Source of the DNA: Lucifuga dentata
Taxonomy: Eukaryota; Chordata; Actinopteri; Ophidiiformes; Bythitidae
Length of the DNA stretch: 64,000 nucleotides
Direction: 5' to 3'
NCBI GenBank assembly: GCA_014773175.1
Contig: VXCM01000348.1
Location: forward strand, 1-64,000
The stretch's first letter is position 1. Every line of letters starts with the position of its first letter. Below, piece by piece: positions 12,376-22,900 of the stretch. The notes under the pieces are model-generated. The model was not told the DNA's origin. It saw nothing but the letters and a program-made list of their open reading frames with translations, and did no database searches. The translations under genes and the position numbers were made by a program.

Positions 12376-15300
12376 TTATACCTGCAGCAGGCGAATGCTC
12401 CTCAGGGCTGTTTCATCCATTAATGACAGGTCAACAGACTCCATCTGACTGGCCAACAGCTGCATGCTCTGGATCAGCAAATTACAGGATGACAAACACG
12501 CACACAGGAAATTTAGTTATCTGACAAGAATAAAAATCAACATTCACAACCATCTAAATCCTGATTGATTTGACTTTGGTTGGTATTACCTGCTCTATCA
12601 GCCTAAGTTCTGACAGACACTGAAAAACTAAATAGACGTCTAGGTACAGTATAAGACACGTGTCATGTCAGTCGATAATGTAATCTGTCCTTTGCTGACC
12701 TGCCTGATTAAGCCAAAAGCCAGAGCTGATCCCCACCAACCATGCACTCACCTCTCCGTTGCCGATGGGGACATTGATGACAATGTCGTCGCTGTCCCCT
12801 GCGATGGGAGAGCCGTTGACAGAAATGCTGTAGACCCTCTCTTTGTGGCGTGGAACTCTCACAGCAGGGGTCTTAGGAAGCCTGTGGAAAACAAGGCCTG
12901 AATAGTAAGTAAAGTGTCCCGGCTGCTGTCGGTAAAGTCTTCTCTTTAGAAAGAAAAGGCGCAAAAGAAAATCTACACAAGATCTAAAGGAGTGAATTGG
13001 TAAAGTTAAAAAAAAAAAAAAAAAAAAAAANGGGGGGTGGGACCCATCAACCAGGAGGAGTCCAGCACACTCCTCGCAGGAGTGACTAAGGGCTTCCTGT
13101 TAGATCTAAATCCAGACAGAGATACTGTATGTTATAATACAACAAAAAGTTCTCTCTGTAAGGATGGTGGCATAATGGTAATACGTCTGGGTACAAGCTA
13201 TTTATGCTAATATAGAAGCAACAAGTCAAAAAATAGGACAACTGGTTATCACACGTTACAAGAATCAAAAATGAGTAAAATGAGTACAATTCTTCAGTGT
13301 GAGCAGCAGCCAAAAATCAAAAATACAGAAAACACAAAATTATGACATCAAATGGTGAAAAGCAAGCAATTCTTTGCCTTTTGTTGCTGCCATTTTGCAC
13401 ATAAAATTGTAATCAGTTAGTTTTTGGTCAAACTGAGCCACTAGCTGTTTCAGCAACAAAGTGTAACTTACAAATTTTGACTTCTGAATTTGAATTAGAT
13501 GTGGGTCTAAATGAGCTTTCTAAAAAAGGCAATCAAACTTCACACTGGAGTTTTGGCATTGAGTGCATATTGATTTCTTCTGAGTAAAAGTCCAGCCTCT
13601 GAAGAGGTGGAGCTTCAAAAGCTTAGCTCCAATTCACTAATAATCCTCTACCTGGATTACCTCCAGCTTGTACTTTTTTTAGATAAGAATGTAAACGTCT
13701 CACTTTATGACAGAGGTGTTCTGCTTGCTGACTGAGGCCGCCTTCGCTCGTTTTGACGTCGCTGCAGTCTTCTTCGTAACTCTCGCCTGAATTGAGAACA
13801 AGCAGGAAAACAGCATGAAGACGCTGCACTTCAATTACAGTCTGCAGCAGCGATAAACTCCACATCTTTCTCCAGCGTCAGTCAGTGTTTGGCTGAGGCT
13901 GTCAAACTCTCACCAACATTTTTGTTTCTGTGATGTTCTCATATACTGAAAACCGTCATCTACCTTCTTCACTGTGCTCTGGTGTGGTGTGTTCTCATCC
14001 CCGGAACTGGATTTGCTTCCAGCCTTTTTCTTTGATGCTGTGGATGGGAGACAAGATAAACACGATCGCATCCTTTCTCAGCGTCACAGCTGATTGCTAT
14101 AATGCTTAAAGGACTATACCACCCATTTTGCATGTTTGAACCTAATATATTCAACTTTCATACACGTAAGGTTACTGACAATCATTTCCCAAAGGATAAA
14201 ACTGTATTTCAGCTTTCCTGATATTCTGCAAAATCTTTTAATCTTTGAAAATCAAATATTCAAGCAATACACACACCTTAAAAATGCATGTTTCACCTGC
14301 TAATAGTTACGCAGCCTTATGAAGTCAGTCTTTAAAATTTTTCGATAAACGCAGGCCTTCTTTTGTAACTGTATTCCCTGGTGGAGACTTTCATTCACCC
14401 CACACTTTATATTGCGCTTAAACGCTAAAATTACGAAACTTTGAAAAAATCTGAGTATAGGTCTTGTTCACAATAATGGATTACCTATCCCAAGAACATT
14501 TCAAGTATCACCAAGTTGATTTTAATAGTGTACCAGAATGAACTGAAGCCAGTGGCGGTCTGGAAGGTAGGAAAAATGTTTTTAAATCACCGTTCCGGTA
14601 GTATGCTTTGGGAAATGATTGTCAGTAATTTACGTGTATGAAAACATGCAAAAAGGGTGGCATGGTCCTTTAACAAAAAAAGTTACTAGACAATGACCAT
14701 TTCAAACCCCATCAGGTTTTCAAAACTTAATTCTTGACTAGATTTAAAGATTGTGAATGTGTTCCCTTTGATACATTTGATAATATTCCATGGACAGACA
14801 TTATACTTTATGAAAAATATCATTAAGTGAGTTTGAAGAAATCTATGTTGGTAAGATGTGTCAGAGCTGCATATTTTTCAGTCTCATAAGCCAACTTTCC
14901 AAAGTGTAGAAAATGACAACCATCGCATGGGAACCTTCTGAACATTCTTGGTTATCAATAGTTATTATCCAGCCATCTATTCTCTTTATCTGCTCATCCT
15001 GTGCAAGCTTATAGGAAGGCAGGAAATTTACATTTTCCAATTCACATAAGCTGCATATCTTTGTGAGGCAACACAGCCAGCCACTGAGCCACCGTGCTTC
15101 TCAACAGATATTATTATTCAAAACTAAACTACAAAACTCGTCTGTCTTTTGTTTTGCATTTCATTCAAAACATGTGGATAGATGCACCTAATCCAAACTG
15201 GATTCAGCAGTAGAGATTTTCTGACAGATTTATAAGCTTTAATAAAAAGTCAAAATCCAAAATTCTTTTTACATACTTTTCTTGACTGTTTTCAGAAGGG

Positions 15301-16550
15301 CTGCATGGTCCTCAGCAACGGCACTCTCAACCTTAGCAGCTTCCTCTTCTCTCTGTTAACAGACACAAAATGACATCACAGATTGTGACTTATCTGACTA
15401 CGCAGAGATGAGTGTGATTAAAAAAAAAAAAAAAGTATTTTCAGAAAGTGAGAAGAAATTTAATACAGCAGACTGGCTGAAAAAGTCAAAAAAAAAAACT
15501 GAAACCTGTGACACACATTATTACATGGTGGATAATATAAAGTAGGACATAGAGAATCAGCCCACCTTTTTATCATCCACTTCTGGTGACTTGGGTTTCT
15601 CTGACCCTATAGACAGAGGGGAAAACACTTTTCAATGATTTCTGACTAAAAATAAAACAAAATGACATTTCAAAACTTAAGAAAAAATAAATAAAAACAT
15701 CACTACAACAGAACATTTATCAATACATTCAGGGATATGTGCCAAAATTTATTAATGCTACACCAATTTGTGTATATTTTTGCAATTGAAAAACCTAAAT
15801 TTACAACACAAATGTTCATACAACAATATTTTCTTTGCAAACTGATAATCATCACGCTATGTCCAACCTCTGCAAAATCTTAAACTGTGAGTTCACAGAA
15901 ATAGGATCCTTCATGTTTCACAAAACCAATGATGTGTGAAAGTTAAGTCAACTTACTGCAATAATCCAACCAGTTCATTTGTCTGATGGCCTTGGGGAGC
16001 TTGATTAGTGCCATGTTGTAGCTGTTGTCAATATCTTTCAACAGCTGATTTCTTTTCTCTTTCAGTTGCTCAACTCTTGTCTTCACTGGGGGACAAAAAT
16101 ATAAATATATTAGTAGTGAATTGGCAGTTGATAAACAATAATACTTTGTCCTCTGATGATCTCATTGCTCTAATCTATATTTTGCATATTAGTACATATT
16201 TTTCAGTCTTATGGCTCTAACTGTTAATTTGATCCAGAGCGTATGATCAATCGTGGCTCAACAGGTTTTGATCTAGACTTGGTCTTGTGTGATATTTGCA
16301 CATAAGATAAACTCTAACAAACAAACAAACAAATAAATAAATAAATCTTAAAAATGAGAAGGTTTAGAGTGCGTGTGGGATACCTTCAGCGTTTCATAAT
16401 GTATTAATGATCTGCTGACAGTTACTGCAGTGCATAGTAGCCTCAATATTCATATTCACCCTCGACGTCGAAATCCTGTAGAAAAGCTTCCAGTTTGGCC
16501 ATTTTTGGACCATTTTTACGTTGTTTGGTGGTCCTTTTCCTTGGAGCCAT
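12376..16550 (-). CDS. cdca8: Borealin, chromosomal passenger complex subunit
   Basis: Borealin binds INCENP and survivin and helps place Aurora B at centromeres and the midzone. Coding exons in gene order: 16460-16550, 15957-16085, 15566-15606, 15277-15352, 13964-14037, 13704-13786, 13032-13096 (cut by the gap), 12752-12881, 12376-12468. The first exon starts MAPRKRTTKQRKNGPKMAKL. Exon 2 has LPKAIRQMNWLDYC, part of the N-terminal helix that packs with INCENP and survivin. The middle exons are lysine- and serine-rich. The last two exons form the C-terminal dimer domain (VYSISVNGSPIAGDSDDIVI, then SMQLLASQMESVDL) and end LLQV. All phases agree, and the eight intact exons give 238 codons. The seventh exon (ending SWLMGPTP) runs into the N at 13031, so a few residues are missing. 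MITE copy 6 sits in the intron 15277-14037. The assignment is firm from sequence and from the divergent neighbour airim. Confidence 0.93.
14106..14673 (+). repeat. TTAA-type MITE, copy 6 (good full-length example)
   Basis: It lies in a cdca8 intron. TTAA bounds both ends. Terminal inverted repeats of roughly 90 bp begin 'ttaaaggactataccaccc' and end 'ggtggcatggtcctttaa'. The interior holds conserved non-coding blocks ('cctgctaatagtta', 'ctgtattccctggtggagac', 'gttgattttaatagtg'). No open reading frame is present, so the element is non-autonomous. Confidence 0.88.
14972..15097. repeat. Degenerate fish retroposon tail
   Basis: 'ccagccatctattctcttta', 'ctgctcatcctgtgcaagc' and 'ccactgagccaccgtgc' match the start and end of a very common fish repeat also seen at about 11484-11600. 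It is decayed, with the middle largely lost. Confidence 0.55.
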
Positions 16551-17192
16551 ACCTGCGTGGATTGCCAGAGAAAAGGTTAAGTTTAATTTTAGTTATATCA
16601 CACAAAATATCTTCTTACGAGAGAAAATTCGGCAACAATGTGGCCTGAATGAACAAGCCAGCCGGCCAATGTTACCACTGCTGTTAGCATTGCAAGATTA
16701 CGAGCGTTTATCTCAGTTTGGCTGACTTCTTTTGCTGTCGATTTTATACATCCGAACAGACATGTAGCTAATAAACAATCAATACACTTTAGACCACTGT
16801 GATACACATTTTATAAAGAATTGCTTACTAAATTGTGTTTTTCTCGCTTCTTTAGCTAGCCGACGTTTCCTCCCTCCACAAAGACGTTTTCAAATCTGCG
16901 CGGTGGGAGTGGCTTGTCATGGTTTAGCCAATTAGGACGCTTCTTTTCCTTGCACGCTCGCAGCTTCCTTCTTAACCAATCATAATATCGAACGTCAATG
17001 TTTACATCAGGAGACCGGAAATAGCGTTGAAACAACATGGTAGAAGTGTGATTTTAATAGCACTGAAGATAACCATACTAACTTAGTAACATAAGTGTTT
17101 GTGGGTGTTTTTCTTGTAAGGGAGCTGAAGAAAAAAGGCCGAAATAACGATTAACTCGTCGTACATAGATATGAATCCAGTATAATGTGGAA
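16551..17192. promoter_or_regulatory. Divergent promoter of cdca8 and airim
   Basis: About 640 bp separates the two start codons. Two CCAAT boxes (16928-16932 and 16976-16980) lie upstream of a CHR-like TTCAAA (16889-16894; TTTGAA in the cdca8 direction). A GCGCGG (16898-16903) sits three bases from it, in the position of a CDE. NF-Y sites upstream of CDE/CHR are the known layout of G2/M genes repressed by DREAM/MuvB. On the airim side there are short upstream ORFs at 17037-17051 and 17171-17185. Confidence 0.6.
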
Positions 17193-19174
17193 ATGTCTAA
17201 ACCTGCGTTGCTATTACTTCATCAAACACTGAAGAAATGCTTTCAGAGTCTGGGAAACAATCAGAAAGTATGGAGGTGTGTGTTGGCAGAGTGTAGCCCT
17301 CTGTTGGAGTCTGTGGGGAATTTGGCAGAGCAGCTGAAAGCTCTTTCCAGCGTCCAGATCTCGAACACACCGCTTAACAGCTTCCCAGAGCTGGAAGAAC
17401 GGCTACGCTTCAAGCTCTTACAGGCAGTTGATACAGTTTTGGGGAAACTCAGCGAGAAAATGTAAGTATCGTGATGGGTGATAATACAACACCACTCCAG
17501 CCACAATCCTATAATAAAATAGTTGTGTGTGCAATATTTTACAGCACAATTTTAGATTATGAATTTTGAACAAACGAGGTAAGCTTGTAATGACATAATC
17601 TACAGGGAAACCCTACTCCATAGGCTATGAATTGTGATACTATGACATCAGCCAAGTTACATTCTTTTCCATTATCTAGCGATTTGTTTTGATCTGTCAT
17701 AACTGATATGTTATGACAAAAACAGTAAATTCTTCAATTATCGAAATGATGTTTTATTAGTTTCCTGTTGTTTGATAAATTGATTAATCTACTAAATATG
17801 CAAGCCACACTGTTTATAAAAACTTGGAAGTAACGTCTAAAAAAAAAAAAAAAAAAAAGCCAGTTCCAAGAAGTGTCCCCTGATGTCATGATAAATTCTC
17901 AAAGCTTGGATTTGAGACACTTGTGTTTGTGGTTATTGATTCACTTTATTGTAAATTCTGTTTTAGAATAGATTTTTTTTTCTCCCCTTAAAGATCTACT
18001 TTGTTAACCTTTACTTTCTCTCTCAGGTCTTCTCTGCAGTCTGTCAGAGATGCCATCAGTAACCAGGTGTATGGAGTTCTCCAGCTGTACAAGCAGCACG
18101 CAGACACTCTGGATCTGCTCGCCGTAATCGAACGCTCGCCCATCACCCCATCGGTTGCTGACATGCTGGAGTGGCTGCAGGATGCAGAGCGTCACTATCG
18201 GNCATCACCCCATCGGTTGCTGACATGCTGGAGTGGCTGCAGGATGCAGAGCGTCACTATCGGCAACAGTATCCTCTCTGATCAGGTCTGGACTGGTGTT
18301 TGTGTGTGATCTGGGTCTTTTCCCTAACCCATATGTTCAGATTCCTGAGGAGGAAGACTCTGCTGCAGACACTGAGAGCAGATGACCTCTCAATTTTGGA
18401 ATCTGCTCCCAAGAGATGGCAATCCTTGGAGTCTCCAAGTGGAGAAGACCATATTGCAGGTAGAGTGTCCACAGTCATACCTTGATGATCCAAAGGATAC
18501 AATCCACAAATACTGTCATTCTGGGTTTTTTTTTTTTTTTNGGTTTTTTTTTTTTTTGTTTTTGTTGTTATGTTTTTGGTATTTTTTTTTATGCAATTCT
18601 TGATCAATTTTGGTTTTTGCACACATTTTTTATGCTCCCACAAATAACAGACTAATCTATGAGATTCCATTTCAAGATATTTGAATATGGATCTCCAGAA
18701 AAGTTGAGTAGTAGAACATTTTTCAGCACTTTAGAACTTCAGTAAATGCCAGCTTTTGATGCCAGTCCATCAGAATCCAAGAACAAAAGTGTCTTTCAAG
18801 GCTCAACTACTGTGCACTGACGTGGAACGATTATAAAGGCAGAAAGCCATCACTAAAGAAGTAGGGATATCAAGTCTTGTATTACCAGTAGGTTCAATCG
18901 TTTATGATGCACAATGACAACAGTACTTGTTGAATTATGATTAAGGAGCAGCTATGCAGTCGTAGCCTGGCAAACACTGGTCTAATGTCAGTGTATAATA
19001 TGACCATTTTAGCAAAGTAAAGTACTTAGATACTTTATGTATAAAAGCTAGATCCTCAGTAACTGCCATTTTATTAGCTTTCAGTGTTAGTTGTTGAAGA
19101 TTTGTCGGTGATTACTTTTTCTGTCTATTTCAGATACTCTTTTCAAAGTGTCCTTCTTTGTGGAGTCCCAGTGA
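17193..19174 (+). CDS. airim: AFG2-interacting ribosome maturation factor (C1orf109 homologue)
   Basis: AIRIM works with the AFG2 AAA-ATPases (SPATA5/SPATA5L1) in late maturation of the 60S ribosomal subunit. Four coding exons: 17193-17461, 18027-18268, 18341-18459 and 19134-19174. Exon 2 contains a false 61-bp duplication plus one N (18141-18263). When one copy is removed, the exons join in frame to 202 codons, close to the human protein's length. The start is the ATG at 17193 (MSKPALLLLHQTLKKCF); the in-frame GTG at 17187 is not needed. Recognisable stretches are DAISNQVYGVLQLYKQHAD, VADMLEWLQDAERHYRQQ and the C-terminal FKVSFFVESQ. The protein is small and mostly helical, with no membrane segment. 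It is divergent to cdca8, as in other vertebrates. Confidence 0.88.
18141..18263. other. Assembly duplication around N at 18202 inside an airim exon
   Basis: 18141-18201 is repeated exactly at 18203-18263. Removing 62 bases restores the airim reading frame, which proves the repeat is an artefact. Confidence 0.95.
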
Positions 19175-20010
19175 AGCATCTTAAAGAGGCTGGAAGAGAA
19201 AGCAGCATCAGACAGACAATAATGAGTTAACTTACAAACACAGTTGGATGTACTGTGGATTTTAGGGTGAGGACTGGATTTTATTTTTTTTCCAGGTGCA
19301 ATGGAAACTGCCTGTGCCAGACTCTATATGAAATTAAAGAGAATAAGTAGATTTTCTACATATCAAAAGACACCTCTTTCCACAAAAGTGATTTTGAGAC
19401 ATCATTTCATATTTGAAAGTTTCTATTGGTTTTGATGTTTTCTGTGATGGTCAGAATGGCCCAAACCATAGTTATGCAACAAAAAATCCAGCAAACAAGG
19501 AAACATTACCAATATACTTAAAATACACTTTAAGAAACTTGTTTTATTTCAGAATTTTGATTTATGCAAACTTAGTCAAGGCCTTGTGAAAAATTAAGAA
19601 GTGATTATATTGTCAGAGAATATCAATGTGATAAATCACTGCAATCTTCATACTGCAAGCAATCAGAACAGTGACACTTGATTTAACAAAATAGGGATTT
19701 CAGGTAGTGCCATAATTAAGTGTGGTAAAAGTCAAACAAATATGTGAATGTTAAGTACATAATATGAGGAAGAGATATACAAAATAAGCAAAATTATATA
19801 TTGGATACATTTATAAATAATTAATTCAATCATAACTGATAATTCGTAGCTTAAACTTCGTAGGATTAAAACTTGGGACAGGATAAATTTAGCAAAGAAT
19901 CAAGAGTTACACAGTTTTTAACAGAATCAACTTAACTACCCTCCCATTCCGCCCACTTGTGTTCTTTCTTTTTTGAACTCCTGCTGCTTATACAACTTTA
20001 CACTCTCTTT
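19175..20010. other. 3' flanks of airim and the claudin gene
   Basis: The two genes converge here, so this AT-rich stretch should hold both 3' untranslated regions. No repeat or RNA gene was recognised. Confidence 0.5.
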
Positions 20011-20700
20011 CTATACATACTCCTTCAATGGTAGACTATTGGATGTAATCGGTTTTGGGGGATCTGGTGCTGTGAAAGGTGAGTTAGCAAAGCTCCGGCC
20101 TATGTAGCCTCTGCGGTATCTGCTGCCCTTCTCCATGAGGGGGCAGGTGCTACTCAGTACAGCTCCACTGATCATAAGAATAACTGCAGATGCCCAGCCC
20201 AGATAAATTGCCTGACCCAGCTCTCGTTTGTGCATTACGGGCACATTTGGGTTGTAGAAATCTTGGACAACCGTGTTGGCAGTCCAGGAAACAGGAACCA
20301 GCACGCACAGGCCCGTCAGAATGAAGAGAACCCCGCCGGAGAGCGCAATACCTGCTTTGGCCCGGCGGTCATCTCCCGCACAGGTTGTGCACTTCATGCC
20401 ACAGCAGGACACAGTGCAGGAGAGCCAGCCCATGAAGATGGCCAAACACATGAGGGCACGGGCTGCCTGGATGTCCGGAGGCAAGGCCAGCATGGAGTCA
20501 TATGTTTTACACTGCATATGCCCAGTGGTCTGATAGATGCAGTTCATCCAGATGCCTTCCCACTTGATCTCTGAAGTCAGGATGTTGTTTCCAATGAAGG
20601 CTGAGACCTTCCACTGAGGCAAGGCCGTCACAGCAATGGCCATGATCCAGCCAGTCACCGCACAGGTGAAGCTGATCAGCTGCATGCCAGTGTTCACCAT
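20011..20700 (-). CDS. Claudin (claudin-3/4-like), tight-junction protein
   Basis: Claudins form the paracellular seal or pore of epithelial tight junctions in the plasma membrane. This single exon encodes 229 residues, a typical claudin length. Four membrane segments fit: about residues 8-28, 80-101 (IQAARALMCLAIFMGWLSCT), 117-138 (ALSGGVLFILTGLCVLVPVS) and 162-184. The first loop carries the family signature: W at 'ALPQW', then EGIWMNC and a second C at 'MQCK'. The second loop has the 'VQDFYNP' motif found in claudins 3 and 4. The cytoplasmic tail ends in YV, a PDZ-binding end for ZO proteins. A single coding exon is usual for this subgroup. Which fish paralogue it is cannot be settled, so no symbol is given. 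Confidence 0.92.
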   Translation of the reverse strand: MVNTGMQLISFTCAVTGWIMAIAVTALPQWKVSAFIGNNILTSEIKWEGIWMNCIYQTTGHMQCKTYDSMLALPPDIQAARALMCLAIFMGWLSCTVSCCGMKCTTCAGDDRRAKAGIALSGGVLFILTGLCVLVPVSWTANTVVQDFYNPNVPVMHKRELGQAIYLGWASAVILMISGAVLSSTCPLMEKGSRYRRGYIGRSFANSPFTAPDPPKPITSNSLPLKEYV

Positions 20701-22900
20701 GATAACACCTCTTCAGACCTGCAGCAACGACTTACTGTTCACTTGTTGCTCCTCGTCTATTACCGTTGCTGTTTGACAAGATTTATAATGACAGTAGTAT
20801 TACAATAGTTATTGTCTGTTTGCTTTCTGATCCTTCTTTAGGTCTTCGAAGTCAACCCCTTTGGTTTGCTTCATCCAGATTCTTACAATCTTTGCTTTAA
20901 TGTCTCAGCAGAAGACACCACATAAGTAGCCATTTCCGTCTCAACACTTTTTCTTTTCCTCTTCAGCATCTGCTCAAACGTTTCCACTCAACTCTTGACA
21001 GGATCAGAGGTGTGCACACTTTTTCCTTCTTTTCATTCCTGACTTTGAGTCAATTATTTATTGAGTAGCCAATAGCTTTGCAGCTACTTGTGCCAATTAG
21101 GGTCAATACAGCATCAGAACCAGCATGCTTCAGGCCTTGAGGGTAAAAATGGCCTCAGCCAGTTTTTTTTTTTTTCTTGATTAGTGGAAGTGGACCTTTG
21201 CTTTGAACCCAATTTCAAACTGTGAAGGCCCTCAGGTGATTGTGAGCTCCAGTGGAATCCAGTGTCCATTACTCTCCTGGTCTGGTGTAGTCTTACCAAG
21301 TTGGATCATACCAATAGAACCTGATACTTCAGTTCCAGGCCACCAGTACTGCTTTGAATGTATCCTGTCACAACAAGGTCAAAATTGTGTTTTTTTTTTC
21401 TCCTGTTTTCTTTTTACACAAAACACAAAACGGTGTACCTTTGCATCTTACAGTTGAAAATAATCCAAAGAACAGCCCTCAATGAAATTCATAGTCCAGT
21501 AAAGATGAGCAAAGTGTGAAAATGTACCCTTTAAAAAGTGAGTGAGAAAACATTATTCCATTTATTCATTTAAGCAAGTTTGTCCAAAAAATCCTCATCA
21601 AAAAAATTGAAACAGGAGAAAAGCCGTTTGTTTGTGTCGCTACCTAAACAAACAGGTTTCCAGACATCATCTTCAGGCACTGCTGCTGTTGCCAGCTGAA
21701 GTGTCTCTTTGTTGACAATGAGCACACTGTGGTCCAAGCCTTGATGAGGCCACTTCAGACTCAGCAATGGTTCAGCCCTTCCCCCCCCCCTTTTCCCCAA
21801 AATGAGTCAGTCCAGGTCCAGCTCAGATATAAATAACATTTAGGGCCACTTAGTCAGACTTTTGGGTAAGTCGAGCATTAGTTCACCCCGTCCCATCTTC
21901 AGTACCGATGTTGACTGTCAAACCTGTGAGAGCAACACTGAGCCCCAGGAAAAGAGAGAGAGAGGCAGGCGTGATGAGGGAGGGAGAGAGCAAAAGAGGG
22001 CCAGACAACAAAGGCAGGATGGATGGATGGATGGATGGAGATGGAGCGGTGTCTGTAGTTGGATCAGTTAACACAAAGACAACATGGGGTGGGGTGGGGG
22101 GGACTCTACAATGGGGCTTACATGTTCTGCCTCATTCAATACCACATATTTTAAACGGGATTTTACAAAAATGAGCTTTCACTTGCCCTTTTTGTCTGAC
22201 ACGGCAGTGAAAAAAGAGAAATGGCTTTACAAGGGGCAACATAGGTCTTTTGTTTTTTTTTTGTTTTGTTTTTCCTCTGACAATGGCTGACGTTGAAAAA
22301 TACTCAAAAAAAAAGTGTCATGTGGAAAATTAGAAAATTACAAAACCCTGAATTCTGAATATCATTTTTGATTTAATCATTCTTTCTTTAAATTACAAAT
22401 TTTAAGTTAATTTCACAGAATTGTCCCAAAATTTGACTGTGACAGTACCATAAATGCCTACATCATGTGATATTTCTCATAGTTAATGGTCAACATATGT
22501 TACAGATGCATCTGACAGCAGTTCTTTGTCTTGATTTTCTGAAATTTCTATTCAAAACTGCTCGCCCTTAGTCTGCATTACACTGAACCTTGGTGTGCCA
22601 TTGTGCCAATGAATTAAATATCATGGCAACAAGATCTGTGGTTCAGGTTTCCTTTCTTGTGTAGCCTCTGCTCTCCTTGGTAACGGTGGTCATGACAACA
22701 AGCCAGGACACAGGAAATGGGAGAGGAGTGGGATGATGCACAAAGGGAAGCAGAAAAGAGCAAGGTGACATAAATAAAACAGATGCGTTTGTGTTCAATA
22801 GTGAAACTACACTACACCAAACAGCAATAAAGATTAATATTTTATATCAGGTGAGATGTTTATTTCAGCCCTCACCTATGATGCAAAAATAGCGAGCACA
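20701..22900. other. Upstream region of the claudin gene; no gene recognised
   Basis: It should contain the claudin promoter and any 5' non-coding exon. Simple sequence is present: a C-run near 21780-21790 and (GGAT)n at 22018-22041. I could not choose a transcription start. Confidence 0.4.

Noticed and set aside
17187..17189. GTG as start of airim
   Set aside because: An ATG follows six bases later in frame, and the 202-codon product matches the family length.
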